DNA of 64,000 nucleotides, from NCBI GenBank assembly GCA_015068825.1, contig SVJU01000002.1, forward strand, positions 1-64,000, in the 5' to 3' direction. Position 1 is the first letter of the stretch. Each line of letters begins with the position of its first letter. The position numbers and the translations under genes are program-made. The DNA comes from Oscillospiraceae bacterium. Its GTDB lineage: Bacteria; Bacillota; Clostridia; UMGS1810. Below the pieces are notes generated by a model. It was not told the DNA's origin. It worked only from the letters and a program-made list of their open reading frames with translations, and made no database searches. Of the stretch, positions 50,661 through 59,375 are shown one piece after another.

Positions 50661-51293
50661 GTGAAAGATACTAAATCTGTCCCCGAAGTTGTTGCAAGAA
50701 GACTTCCAAGATACTACCGTTATCTTGACGATTTATTAAAAAAACAGATTTACAGAATTTCGTCAAATGAACTAAGCAAAAAAATGGGTGTAACCGCATC
50801 GCAGGTAAGGCAGGATTTTAACTTTTTTGGCGGTTTCGGTCAGCAGGGCTACGGCTATAATGTAGAAATGCTTCATAAAGAAATCGGCACAATTTTAGGT
50901 CTTTATTCAGGACGAAAAACAATTATTATAGGAGCAGGATACTTAGGTCATGCGCTTGCAAACCACACAAATTTTAAAAAGAGAGGTTTTACCTTAATCG
51001 GCGCATTCGACATTGACAAAGAAAAAATCGGTACAAATATAGGCGAGGTCCAAGTCTACGATTACGCTAATCTTACAAAATTCATTGTAGACAACAAACC
51101 CGAAATTGCAATTTTAGCTGTACCGAGAATTGCTGTAAGAAAGGTTGCAAAAGACCTTATTTCTATGGGAATTAAAGCACTTTGGAACTTTTCGTATATT
51201 GAGCTTGAGGACGAAGATGATGTTGTTATTGAAAATGTTCATCTTTCAGACAGCTTAATGATGCTTTCCTACAAATTAAACGAGCTTGAATAA
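50661..51293 (+). CDS. rex: Redox-sensing transcriptional repressor Rex
   Basis: This 210-residue protein starts with GTG behind GGAG. The N-terminal winged helix is complete: VPEVVARRLPRYYRYLDDLL, then ISSNELSKKMGVTASQVRQDFNFFGGFGQQGYGY. The Rossmann fold follows (IIIGAGYLGHALANH, GAFDIDKEKIG). Rex senses the NADH/NAD+ ratio and represses fermentation genes when NAD+ is high. A repeat lies upstream instead of an obvious operator. The FAD oxidoreductase gene follows 25 bases downstream and may be co-transcribed. Confidence 0.97.
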   Translation: MKDTKSVPEVVARRLPRYYRYLDDLLKKQIYRISSNELSKKMGVTASQVRQDFNFFGGFGQQGYGYNVEMLHKEIGTILGLYSGRKTIIIGAGYLGHALANHTNFKKRGFTLIGAFDIDKEKIGTNIGEVQVYDYANLTKFIVDNKPEIAILAVPRIAVRKVAKDLISMGIKALWNFSYIELEDEDDVVIENVHLSDSLMMLSYKLNELE

Positions 51294-51318
51294 TTATCTT
51301 TTTTAAGGAGTTAATTTT

Positions 51319-52509
51319 ATGAATTACATTGTAGAAAACTTAAAAACCCCTGTTACAAAAGAAATGGATGTTGTTGTTGCAGGAGGCGGTATTGCAGGAG
51401 TTGCGGCAGCACTTTCGGCAGCAAGAAGCGGTGCAAAAACTATTCTTATTGAAAAAGAATTTATGCTTGGCGGTCTTGCAACAGCGGGTCTTATTGCAAT
51501 TTACCTTCCTATATGCGACGGAGAAGGCAGACAGGTAAGCTTTGGCATTGCAGAAGAGCTTATCCGCCTTTCAATCAAGCACGGACACATTGAAGGAAGA
51601 TACAACAAGGCATGGTTTGAAGGCGGTACTTTGGAAGAAAAAATAAAAGGCAGACGTTTTGAAGTCCAGTATAACCCCTGCATTTATGCAATTCTTTTAG
51701 AAGAACTTCTTTTAAAAGAAGGCGTAGAAATTTTGTATGGCACATCGGTTTGCGAAGTAAAATGCGAAAATAACAAAATTACCTCGGTTATTGTAGAAAA
51801 CAAATCAGGAAGAAGCGCAATAAATGTTAAAAGTGTTGTAGATGCCACAGGTGATGCAGACATTTGCCATCTTTCGGGTGCAAAATGTGCTACATATAGT
51901 GAGAAAAACATTCTTGCGGCATGGTATTATTATATTAAGGAAGGCAAAAAAGAGCTTAATATGTTAGGCCTTGCCGATGACCCCGAGGACAGAGTAGAGA
52001 GAATTTCTGACCTTACCTTTACCGGCATTGACGGCGAAGAAATTTCTAAAATGATGTGTTTATCACACAAAACTCTTTTAAATAATTATCTTGAAAAGAA
52101 AAAGCATGACGACAGCTTAGATTTAACAAAAATTTCGGTAATTCCTCAGCTTAGAATGACAAGAAGAATGGTTGGCGAATACGAAATTGAAAAAAGCGAA
52201 GTACATAAAAAATTTGATGACAGCATTGGTATGTTTTCAAGCTGGAGAAAAAAAGGACCTGTTTACGAAGTACCATTTGGTTGTCTTTACTCAAAAGACA
52301 TTAAAAACCTTTTAACTGCAGGAAGATGTATAAGCGTTAAAGACGATTTGTGGGATTTAACAAGAGTTATTCCTGTTTGCGCAGTAACAGGCGAAGCAGC
52401 AGGTACTGCCGCTGCAATGAGTGATGATATGACAACACTTGATGTTAAATTACTTCAGAAAAAATTAGTAGAAAACGGCGTAGTACTGCACGAAGACGAT
52501 TTGAAGTAA
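51319..52509 (+). CDS. FAD-dependent oxidoreductase (shorter relative of the 21-kb gene)
   Basis: This 396-residue flavoprotein has MDVVVAGGGIAGVAAALSAARSGAKTILIEKEFMLGGLATAGLIAIYLP. VDATGDADICHLSGA and the FAD-contacting C-terminus (CLYSKDIKNLLTAGRCISVKDDLWDLTRVIPVCAVTGEAAGTAAAMS) follow. It belongs to the same FAD_oxidored group as the protein at 21.0-22.8 kb but lacks the C-terminal beta domain. Substrate is unknown. Linkage to rex suggests a redox or sugar-metabolism role. Many relatives are annotated only as FAD-dependent oxidoreductases. AAGGAG lies upstream. Confidence 0.87.
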   Translation: MNYIVENLKTPVTKEMDVVVAGGGIAGVAAALSAARSGAKTILIEKEFMLGGLATAGLIAIYLPICDGEGRQVSFGIAEELIRLSIKHGHIEGRYNKAWFEGGTLEEKIKGRRFEVQYNPCIYAILLEELLLKEGVEILYGTSVCEVKCENNKITSVIVENKSGRSAINVKSVVDATGDADICHLSGAKCATYSEKNILAAWYYYIKEGKKELNMLGLADDPEDRVERISDLTFTGIDGEEISKMMCLSHKTLLNNYLEKKKHDDSLDLTKISVIPQLRMTRRMVGEYEIEKSEVHKKFDDSIGMFSSWRKKGPVYEVPFGCLYSKDIKNLLTAGRCISVKDDLWDLTRVIPVCAVTGEAAGTAAAMSDDMTTLDVKLLQKKLVENGVVLHEDDLK

Positions 52510-52543
52510 TATATTGCACTACGGGAGCCTTGAAAACCGCATC

Positions 52544-52604
52544 ACAAAGCCTTTCCTGTGCAAGGTGAGGTGGGTTTGCAAAGCAAACTCGGAGGGGTTG
52601 TTTG
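52544..52604. repeat. Palindromic intergenic repeat unit
   Basis: The unit starts near ACAAAGCCTTTCC-TGTGCAAGG and continues into a GTTTGC-AAA-GCAAAC hairpin and GGAGGGGTTGTT. It shares its architecture (GTGCA-looped stem, second small hairpin, ACAAyCCCTC end) with the element at 50498. It lies between the FAD oxidoreductase and ilvB genes. The flanking AGCCTT sequences on both sides may belong to it. Confidence 0.6.
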
Positions 52605-52674
52605 TAAAACCTGATTTAATCAGTGTTTACTTGAGGGAAGCCTTTTAAAAACCAACAAAAAGGAGCGGTCAAAA

Positions 52675-54306
52675 ATGAAAATGACAGCATCTGAAGCTAT
52701 TCTTAATATTATTTTGGAAAACGGCACCGATGTTGTATTCGGTTATCCGGGAAGTGCTATTGCGCCCGTTTATGACGCGCTCTCTTCTTTTGACAAAATA
52801 AAACATGTACTTCCAAAAACCGAACAAAGTGCGGCGCATGCGGCATCAGGATACGCAAAATCAAGCGGAAAGGTTGGCGTGTGTATTGCAACCTCAGGCC
52901 CTGGTGCAACAAACCTTATTACAGGCATTGCAACCGCATACTCTGATTCTGTGCCTATGGTTGCCATAACAGGTCAGGTTCATTCCGACCTTGTAGGAAG
53001 AGATGCTTTTCAGGAGGTAGATATAACAGGTGCTACAAATCCGTTTTGCAAGCACAACTACCTTATAAATTCACCAGACGAAATTGTAGATGTTTTAAGA
53101 GAAGCTTTTTATATTGCATCAACAGGCAGAAAAGGGCCTGTTCTTGTTGATATTCCAACAAACTATTTAACCGAATTTGTTGAGTTTAAAAAATATAAAG
53201 AGCCTAATCTTATAAGCTACAAACCCAACTATAAAGGCAATACACTTCAGATTAAAAGGGCAATCGACTGTCTTAAAAAAGCAAAAAGACCGCTTTTATA
53301 CATTGGCGGCGGATGCTGTGATTTAGAAACCAATAAAGAGCTTAAAAAGTTTATAGAAAAAACTTCTTTCCCTGCCGTAACAACTCTAAAAGCAGTTGGC
53401 GCAGTGCCGTTTGATTATCCTTTAAACTTTGGTATGATTGGCACTCACGGCAAAAAGGTAGCAAATTATGCGCTTTCCACCTGCGACACGCTTATGATTT
53501 TAGGCGCACGTATTGGTGACAGGTCACTTGGCAAGGCAGATTTGATTGACGAAGAAAATATAAAAGTTATTCATATAGATATTGACCCTGCCGAAATTGG
53601 CAAAAATATGCACACAAATATTCCTGTTGTCGGTCTTGTAAAAAATGTTTTATCAGCCCTTAATGAAAAGGATTTTTCCGTTTCGTGCGATAAAGAATGG
53701 ATAGAAGCTTTAAAAATAAAAAACAGCATCAAAAATGATTATCCTCACAAAAAAGGCTTTGTAAATCCTGAGTTTGTTATAGAATGTATAAACCGCATTA
53801 CAAACGGAAATTCAATAGTTTCAACCGAGGTTGGACAAAATCAGATTTGGGCGGCACGAAACATAAAAATCAATTCACCGCTTGGCTTTATTACATCGGG
53901 CGGACTTGGCACAATGGGCTTTGGACTTCCTGCTGCAATCGGTGCAGCCTTTGCAAACAAAGATAAATCAGTTATTGCAATTGAGGGCGACGGAAGCCTT
54001 ATGATGTCACTTGCCGAGCTTTCTACAATTGCATCATACAACCTTAACATAAAAATTATTCTTTTCAACAACAATGCACTTGGTATGATAAGAGAATATC
54101 AGAAAAACAATTTTGGCGAAAATTATTTTGAAGTGTTTTTAGAAAAAAATCCTGATTTTACACTGCTTTCAAAGTCGTTTGGCATTAAAGCAAAAAGGGT
54201 AGATAATCAGGATGAAATATCAGATGCACTCAAAGAAGCATTTTCATATAACGGAAGTTATCTTCTTGAAATAAATGTTGACCCTATGGAAAATTCTATT
54301 ATTTAA
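52675..54306 (+). CDS. ilvB: Acetolactate synthase large subunit
   Basis: This 543-residue ThDP enzyme makes 2-acetolactate or 2-aceto-2-hydroxybutyrate in branched-chain amino acid synthesis. The N-terminal domain has GTDVVFGYPGSAIAPVYDAL and KTEQSAAHAASGYAKSSGKVGVCIATSGPGATN, with the catalytic Glu. The C-terminal GDGSLMMSLAELSTIASYNLNIKIILFNNNALGMI segment holds the Mg-ThDP motif. FAD-binding and quinone-like sites are as in AHAS. The regulatory subunit ilvN follows 18 bases later, so this is the biosynthetic enzyme rather than catabolic AlsS. GGAGCGG lies before the ATG. Confidence 0.95.
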   Translation: MKMTASEAILNIILENGTDVVFGYPGSAIAPVYDALSSFDKIKHVLPKTEQSAAHAASGYAKSSGKVGVCIATSGPGATNLITGIATAYSDSVPMVAITGQVHSDLVGRDAFQEVDITGATNPFCKHNYLINSPDEIVDVLREAFYIASTGRKGPVLVDIPTNYLTEFVEFKKYKEPNLISYKPNYKGNTLQIKRAIDCLKKAKRPLLYIGGGCCDLETNKELKKFIEKTSFPAVTTLKAVGAVPFDYPLNFGMIGTHGKKVANYALSTCDTLMILGARIGDRSLGKADLIDEENIKVIHIDIDPAEIGKNMHTNIPVVGLVKNVLSALNEKDFSVSCDKEWIEALKIKNSIKNDYPHKKGFVNPEFVIECINRITNGNSIVSTEVGQNQIWAARNIKINSPLGFITSGGLGTMGFGLPAAIGAAFANKDKSVIAIEGDGSLMMSLAELSTIASYNLNIKIILFNNNALGMIREYQKNNFGENYFEVFLEKNPDFTLLSKSFGIKAKRVDNQDEISDALKEAFSYNGSYLLEINVDPMENSII

Positions 54307-54324
54307 AAAAGTGAGGTAATTTTT

Positions 54325-54828
54325 ATGCTAAATGAACAACACATTCTTTCGGTTTTAGTATCAAACAAAGCCGGTGTTTTAAGCAAAGTTACGGCGCTTT
54401 TTGCAAGAAGGGGCTTTAACATTGAATCACTTGCCGTTGGCCCTACCGAAGATAAAAACATATCGCGTATTACAATTATTGCAAACGGTGATGACTACAT
54501 TATAGAACAGCTTACAAAACAGTTAAATAAACTTATTGATGTTATAAAGGTTAAAAATCTTTCAAATAACGACACCGTTTCAAAAGAGCTTGCGCTTATT
54601 AAAGTTACAAGTGTTGATGCCGAAAAAAGAAAAGAAATTCTGCAGATGTGCGAGATTTATCACTGCAAGGTTGTTGATGTTTCGCTTGATGCTTTAATAA
54701 TCGAAATTACAGGCACACTTGACAAAGTGAACGCATTTATTGATATATGCAATAATTTTGGTAAGCTTGAGGTTGTGCGCACAGGTACAGTTTCAATAGA
54801 AAGAGGAAGCAAAACAGTAGAAGTTTAA
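54325..54828 (+). CDS. ilvN: Acetolactate synthase regulatory subunit
   Basis: This 167-residue protein has an N-terminal ACT domain (ILSVLVSNKAGVLSKVTALFARRGFNIESLAVGPTEDKNISRITII, residues 6-55) and the C-terminal activation domain (ELALIKVTSVDAEKRKEILQ ... VVDVSLDALIIEITGTLDKVNAFIDICNNFG). It binds valine for feedback control and activates IlvB. Length is standard. GTGAGGT precedes the ATG. trmD starts 12 bases after its stop, so the three genes may share a transcript. Confidence 0.96.
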   Translation: MLNEQHILSVLVSNKAGVLSKVTALFARRGFNIESLAVGPTEDKNISRITIIANGDDYIIEQLTKQLNKLIDVIKVKNLSNNDTVSKELALIKVTSVDAEKRKEILQMCEIYHCKVVDVSLDALIIEITGTLDKVNAFIDICNNFGKLEVVRTGTVSIERGSKTVEV

Positions 54829-54840
54829 AGGAATTTTAAA

Positions 54841-55545
54841 ATGAAATTTGATATTTTAACTCTTTTTCCCAATATGTTTAAAGAAATTCTTTCAGACAGC
54901 ATAATCGGAAGAGCCGAAAAAAAGGGTATTTTGGAATTTAATTTTGTTAATATAAGAGATTTTGCAAACAATAAGCATAATAGTGTTGACGATTATCCGT
55001 ACGGCGGAGGATGCGGTATGGTTATCAAGGCACCGCCAATTTATGATGCTTATTTAAGTATTGCAAAAGATTTAGACTATAAACCACACACAATTTATCT
55101 TTCGCCAAAGGGAAGCGTTTTAACGCAGAAAAAATGCGTTGAGCTTTCCAAAAAAGAGCATATTGTTCTTCTTTGTGGTCACTACGAGGGCGTTGACCAA
55201 AGGGTTTTAGACAAAATTGTTGACGAAGAAATCTCAATAGGCGATTATGTTTTAACAGGCGGAGAATTGCCTGCAATGGTTTTAATAGACTCGGTTTCAA
55301 GAATGATAGATAATGTTTTATCAAGCGAAACCTCGTTTATGGACGAATCGCATTTTGATACCCTTTTAGAGTATCCGCAATATACCCGTCCACCCGTATT
55401 CGAAGGCGAAAAAGTGCCGGATATTCTTCTTTCGGGCGACCATAAAAAAATTGATGAGTGGCGACATGAAAAATCACTTGAAGAAACAAAAAACAAACGC
55501 CCTGATTTATACAAAAAATATATTAAGCAACAAAAGGAAGGCTAA
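54841..55545 (+). CDS. trmD: tRNA (guanine-N1-)-methyltransferase
   Basis: This 234-residue SPOUT methyltransferase makes m1G37 in tRNAs that read Leu, Pro and Arg codons. It has FDILTLFPNMFKEILSDSIIGRAEKKG at the start, the deep trefoil knot (LLCGHYEGVDQRVLDKIVDEEISIGDYVLTGGELPAMVLIDSV) and YTRPPVFEGEKVPDILLSGDHKKIDEWR. TrmD normally follows rimM in the rpsP-rimM-trmD-rplS operon. Here it is attached to ilvBN, with a GH28 gene between it and ylxM-ffh-rpsP-khpA-rimM. Its stop codon sits in the loop of its terminator. Confidence 0.97.
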   Translation: MKFDILTLFPNMFKEILSDSIIGRAEKKGILEFNFVNIRDFANNKHNSVDDYPYGGGCGMVIKAPPIYDAYLSIAKDLDYKPHTIYLSPKGSVLTQKKCVELSKKEHIVLLCGHYEGVDQRVLDKIVDEEISIGDYVLTGGELPAMVLIDSVSRMIDNVLSSETSFMDESHFDTLLEYPQYTRPPVFEGEKVPDILLSGDHKKIDEWRHEKSLEETKNKRPDLYKKYIKQQKEG

Positions 55546-55558
55546 TGCCTTCCTTTTT
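55532..55558. terminator. Terminator between trmD and GH28 gene
   Basis: The arms GGAAGGC and GCCTTCC enclose TAAT and are followed by TTTTTAATATTG, with AAAA before. The trmD stop codon is in the loop. Confidence 0.9.
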
Positions 55559-56828
55559 AATATTGTTCTTCTATTTCAACATTGCCCGAATTTTCAACTA
55601 TTATTTCGCCCTTTGTTTTTGCTACAATTTTAACCTTATTAAAGTTTTCAAATTTCACATTTTTAAGAACAATCTTTTCAAAATTTTCTGCTTCAATAAA
55701 GTTTATATCCTCAAATCCCTCTTTTGCACTTATACTGATATTTTCAAGTGTAATTGAAAGCTTTTCTTTTTCATCACCCTTAATAAGCATATTTTTGCTT
55801 ATATTTTTAACTTTGCAGTCTTTAAAGGTAATTTCAGAAAGTGAGCGGTTTGTGCACCATAAAACACCAAAATCAAGCTTAAAAAGGTTGTCTACATTAT
55901 CTATATCACAATTTTTTATTGTTATATTTTCGGGAGTTTTTCTTATTTTAGCACGATTGTCGCAGTAATATGTAAAAAAGTTTGCAAAGTTTCTTCTGCA
56001 GGTTTCATCAGTCATTGCACCACTTTTTTTCTTTTCATCACTAAGGCTGCCCCTGAAAGCAAAATTACTAGGTCCAAAGGCTTTAATATTTTCGAAAAGT
56101 ACATTGTTTCCACCAAATCTTAATCCATTACAAGCCGTATTAATCACACAATCTCTTACAATAACATCGTGATTGTCAAAACCTGCAACAGGGTCATCGC
56201 CGGTATAAAATTTGCAATTTTCAACCAATACATTATCACAGGTTCTAAAATCAATTCCGTCGTGCCCTGCATAAACAGTAATATTTTTTGCACTTATGTT
56301 TTTGGAGTTAAAAATTGCCATTGACCAGTTTGCACTATCCTTCAAAGTAAAGCCTTCAAGTTTAATATCTTCGCAGTCCCATATACTCATAATATGAGGG
56401 CCTCTGTATTTTTCTTCGCCTGATTCATCATAGCAGTTAACACCATCAATATATGAATATTTTTCGCCAATTACGGCAATATTTTTAGCATTAACCGCCC
56501 TTATTATTGCATTACACCATCGGCTTAAAGGATACGCAGACCTTCCTCGTCTTTCCTGTTCTTCCTCATCGAAATAAAGTGGCTCTAATTTATCGTTTAT
56601 ATAATCAGTATAATCTTCAGGATTATCGCTTCCAATCAAAAATGCACCGCTTTTTAAGTAAAGAGTAACATTTGAACGAAGTCTTAACCCACCTGTTCTG
56701 AAAATTCCTTCAGGTATTATAACCTTTCCGCCACCGTTTAAAAAACAGGTGTCAATAGCCTTCTGAATAGCATTTGTCTGAAGTAAATCTCCTATATGGG
56801 CGCCAAAATCAACTATATTATATTCCAT
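55557..56828 (-). CDS. Glycoside hydrolase family 28 (polygalacturonase-like) protein
   Basis: The start is the ATG giving MEYNIVDFGAHIGDLLQTNAIQKAI (423 residues) behind AAAGGTG. It has a right-handed parallel beta-helix of the pectate-lyase/GH28 type: GGGKVIIPEGIFRTGGLRLRSNVTLYLKSGAFLIGSDN. HDGIDFRTCDNVLVENCKFYTGDDPVAGFDNHDVIVRDC carries the paired Asp pattern (GIDF, GDDP), although the His after it deviates from the canonical GHG. No signal peptide is visible, so it would act inside the cell on imported oligogalacturonides or another glycan. The gene interrupts the usual grouping of trmD with rimM and is the only polysaccharide hydrolase of this type here. Confidence 0.85.
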   Translation of the reverse strand: MEYNIVDFGAHIGDLLQTNAIQKAIDTCFLNGGGKVIIPEGIFRTGGLRLRSNVTLYLKSGAFLIGSDNPEDYTDYINDKLEPLYFDEEEQERRGRSAYPLSRWCNAIIRAVNAKNIAVIGEKYSYIDGVNCYDESGEEKYRGPHIMSIWDCEDIKLEGFTLKDSANWSMAIFNSKNISAKNITVYAGHDGIDFRTCDNVLVENCKFYTGDDPVAGFDNHDVIVRDCVINTACNGLRFGGNNVLFENIKAFGPSNFAFRGSLSDEKKKSGAMTDETCRRNFANFFTYYCDNRAKIRKTPENITIKNCDIDNVDNLFKLDFGVLWCTNRSLSEITFKDCKVKNISKNMLIKGDEKEKLSITLENISISAKEGFEDINFIEAENFEKIVLKNVKFENFNKVKIVAKTKGEIIVENSGNVEIEEQY

Positions 56829-56923
56829 AATTATCACCTTTTGCATTTTTTTAAAATGATAACATATTTTTTATTATAAAACAATACAAAATGTACGAAA
56901 ATTTTTCGTTGATTAAAAAACAC

Positions 56924-56990
56924 TTGACAAATATAAAAAAATGTATTATCATATATAAGCAAACTATGTGTAAAGAAAATTACTTTACAC
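56924..56990 (+). promoter_or_regulatory. Promoter of the ylxM-ffh operon with a 5' hairpin
   Basis: TTGACA (56924-56929), 17 bases, TATCAT (56947-56952). The transcript would start around 56958 and includes a perfect hairpin GTGTAAAG / CTTTACAC (56968-56990). The region upstream also has ACGAAAA/TTTTCGT arms (56895-56909) before the divergent GH28 gene. Confidence 0.75.
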
Positions 56991-57040
56991 CTTCAATCAG
57001 GCATTAATTCTTAATTTTCAAACTTTTAAGGGTGATTATT

Positions 57041-57370
57041 TTGAAAAATTTAAATATTGGATATCTTTTGGATTTTTACAAAAACATCCTGCCCGAAAAG
57101 CAGGCTCAGATGCTTGATATGTATTATAACGAGGATTTATCTTTAAAAGAAATTGCCGAGGATTTTAACATTACCCGTCAGGGAGTAAGAGATTATATAA
57201 AGCGTGGCGAAGAAACGCTTATCAATCTTGAACAAAAGCTTATGCTTGTTAAAAAAATCAAAATGATTGAAGAAGATATATCATCAATCAAAAGTTTTGC
57301 AAAAGAAAAAGAAGTAAACAGTGAAATTTTAGATGAATTAGATAAATTATCAGAAAAATTATACCTTTAG
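57041..57370 (+). CDS. ylxM: YlxM-family DNA-binding protein (SRP operon)
   Basis: The start is TTG 57041 behind AAGGGTG, giving MKNLNIGYLLDFYKNILPEKQ (109 residues). The HTH has the sigma-70 region 4-like pattern YNEDLSLKEIAEDFNITRQGVRDYIKRGEETLINLEQKL. YlxM precedes ffh in most Firmicutes and binds or stimulates Ffh GTPase in some species. It likely modulates the signal recognition particle. ffh starts 15 bases later. Confidence 0.93.
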   Translation: MKNLNIGYLLDFYKNILPEKQAQMLDMYYNEDLSLKEIAEDFNITRQGVRDYIKRGEETLINLEQKLMLVKKIKMIEEDISSIKSFAKEKEVNSEILDELDKLSEKLYL

Positions 57371-57385
57371 AAAGAGGTGTGAATT

Positions 57386-58723
57386 TTGGCATTTGAAAGC
57401 TTATCCGACAGACTTGGCGAAGTATTTAAAAAGTTAAGAGGAAAAGGAAAAATTTCCGAGGGCGACTTAAAAGAGGCTATGAAAGAGGTTAAAAGAGCAC
57501 TTCTTGAAGCCGATGTAAACTTTAAAGTTGTTAAGGATTTTATAAATAATGTATCTGAAAAAGCACTTGGTCAGAATGTATTAGAAAGCTTAACCCCCGG
57601 TCAGCAGGTTATTAAAATTGTTAACGAAGAGTTATCACTTCTTATGGGTGGCGAGGCCGCAAAAATAGATTTTTCAAAAAGACCATGCGTTATTATGATG
57701 GTTGGTCTTCAGGGTGCAGGTAAAACAACAACAAGTGCAAAAATAGCATCTTACCTTAAAAAACAGGGTAAAAGACCTATCCTTGTTGCTGCCGATGTTT
57801 ACCGTCCTGCCGCTAAAAAGCAGTTAAAGGTAGTAGGTGAGCAGGTTCAAGTTCCTGTTTTTTCAATAGATGAATCAACCGATGCGGTATTTATTGCAAA
57901 AGAAGCAATAACCCATGCAAACAAAAACGCAAACGATGTTGTTATTATAGATACCGCGGGCCGTCTTCATATTGACGAAGAGTTAATGGGCGAGCTTGTT
58001 AAAATAAAAGAAAGTGTAAATCCGTCTGAAATACTTTTAACCGTTGATGCTATGACAGGTCAGGATGCGGTTAACGTATCACAAAGCTTTAACGAGCTTT
58101 TAGACATTACAGGCGTTGTTTTAACCAAGCTTGACGGTGATACAAGAGGCGGTGCGGCACTTTCTGTTAAAGCAGTTACAGGTAAACCTATAAAATTTGC
58201 CGGTCTTGGCGAAAAATTAACCGATATCGACCTCTTCCATCCCGACAGAATGGCATCAAGAATTCTTGGAATGGGCGATGTTTTAACACTTATAGACAAG
58301 GCTCAACAGGCGTTTGACGAAAAAGAGGCAATCGCACTTGAGAAAAAAATAAAAGAACAAACCTTCGACCTTGAAGATTATTTAAATCAGCTTGGTCAGA
58401 TTAAAAAAATGGGCTCAATGCAGGATATTCTTGCAATGATGCCGGGTGTTAATCACAAAGCACTTGCAGGCGCAGAAATAGATGAGAAAAAAATGGCTCA
58501 TATTGAGGCTATTATAACATCTATGACACCTAAAGAAAGACAAAAACCCGAAATCATAAACTTTTCAAGAAAGCAAAGAATTGCTTTAGGGTGTGGCAGA
58601 CCTGTATCAGAAGTCAATGCACTTTTAAAGCAGTTTGAACAAATGAAAAAACTTATGAAACAATTCAGCAATCCGAAAAAACTCAAAAGAAGCCTTGGCG
58701 GCTTTAAGGGTATGTTCAGATAA
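57386..58723 (+). CDS. ffh: Signal recognition particle protein Ffh
   Basis: This 445-residue SRP54 protein starts with TTG behind AAAGAGGTG. The N domain (1-90) is followed by the G domain (GLQGAGKTTTSAKIASYL G1, VIIDTAGRL, GVVLTKLDGDTRGGAALS, GEKLTDIDLF). The Met-rich M domain (about 295-445) binds 4.5S RNA and signal peptides (ending KLMKQFSNPKKLKRSLGGFKGMFR). It targets nascent membrane and secretory proteins to FtsY. ylxM is just upstream and rpsP downstream, the standard Firmicutes order. Confidence 0.97.
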   Translation: MAFESLSDRLGEVFKKLRGKGKISEGDLKEAMKEVKRALLEADVNFKVVKDFINNVSEKALGQNVLESLTPGQQVIKIVNEELSLLMGGEAAKIDFSKRPCVIMMVGLQGAGKTTTSAKIASYLKKQGKRPILVAADVYRPAAKKQLKVVGEQVQVPVFSIDESTDAVFIAKEAITHANKNANDVVIIDTAGRLHIDEELMGELVKIKESVNPSEILLTVDAMTGQDAVNVSQSFNELLDITGVVLTKLDGDTRGGAALSVKAVTGKPIKFAGLGEKLTDIDLFHPDRMASRILGMGDVLTLIDKAQQAFDEKEAIALEKKIKEQTFDLEDYLNQLGQIKKMGSMQDILAMMPGVNHKALAGAEIDEKKMAHIEAIITSMTPKERQKPEIINFSRKQRIALGCGRPVSEVNALLKQFEQMKKLMKQFSNPKKLKRSLGGFKGMFR

Positions 58724-58777
58724 TGCTGTTTAGTTTATAAATCAAATTGTTTATTAATTTACGGAGGTGAATTTAAA

Positions 58778-59020
58778 ATGGTAAAAATGCGTTTAAGAAG
58801 AATGGGTGCTAAAAAGAATCCTTTCTACAGAGTAATCGTTGCTGATTCAAGATATCCAAGAAACGGCAGATTCATCGATGAAATCGGTACTTATGACCCA
58901 AACAAAAACCCTGCTGAAATCAAAATTGATGCAGAAAAAGCTAACAAATGGTTAGCTGACGGCGCTCAGCCAACAGAAACAGTTAAAGGTCTACTTAAAA
59001 AGAGCGGAATTGTAAAATAA
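58778..59020 (+). CDS. rpsP: Small ribosomal subunit protein bS16
   Basis: This 80-residue protein has the conserved start [42 protein letters not shown] and ends with [16 protein letters not shown]. It is needed for 30S assembly. GGAGGTG lies upstream. It sits in the ffh-rpsP-khpA-rimM cluster as expected; trmD and rplS, which usually follow, are not next. Confidence 0.97.
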   Translation: MVKMRLRRMGAKKNPFYRVIVADSRYPRNGRFIDEIGTYDPNKNPAEIKIDAEKANKWLADGAQPTETVKGLLKKSGIVK

Positions 59021-59128
59021 TTAATTGATTAAATTTCCCGCCGTCTTTTTATAAAAAGGCGGTGGGGATGTAATTAATTATTTAATTCCACAAAATTTAA
59101 ACAAATCTATTAAAAGGAGTGTGTAGTT

Positions 59129-59359
59129 ATGGAAGAATTACTTACATTTCTTGCAAAATCGTTGGTAGATTATCCCGACGATGTAACCGTTACAAGAATT
59201 GACGGCGAAACAAGCACAGTATATGAGCTTCGTGTAAACGATGCTGATATGGGTAAAGTTATTGGTAAACAAGGCAGAATTGCCAAATCAATAAGAACTA
59301 TTATTAAAGCAGCTGCAGCTAATGAAGATAAGCGTGTAGTTGTTGACATTGTTCAATAA
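59129..59359 (+). CDS. khpA: KH-domain RNA-binding protein KhpA
   Basis: This 76-residue single KH domain has the GxxG loop in VIGKQGRIAKSIRTIIKAAAA. KhpA pairs with KhpB/Jag in Gram-positive bacteria and affects RNA stability and cell division or elongation. GGAG lies upstream. The 108-base gap after rpsP contains an imperfect hairpin (59036-59068; CCGCC...GGCGG) with no T-run, possibly an RNA processing site. rimM begins 16 bases after the stop. Confidence 0.95.
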   Translation: MEELLTFLAKSLVDYPDDVTVTRIDGETSTVYELRVNDADMGKVIGKQGRIAKSIRTIIKAAAANEDKRVVVDIVQ

Positions 59360-59375
59360 AAAGGAGAATACGGTC

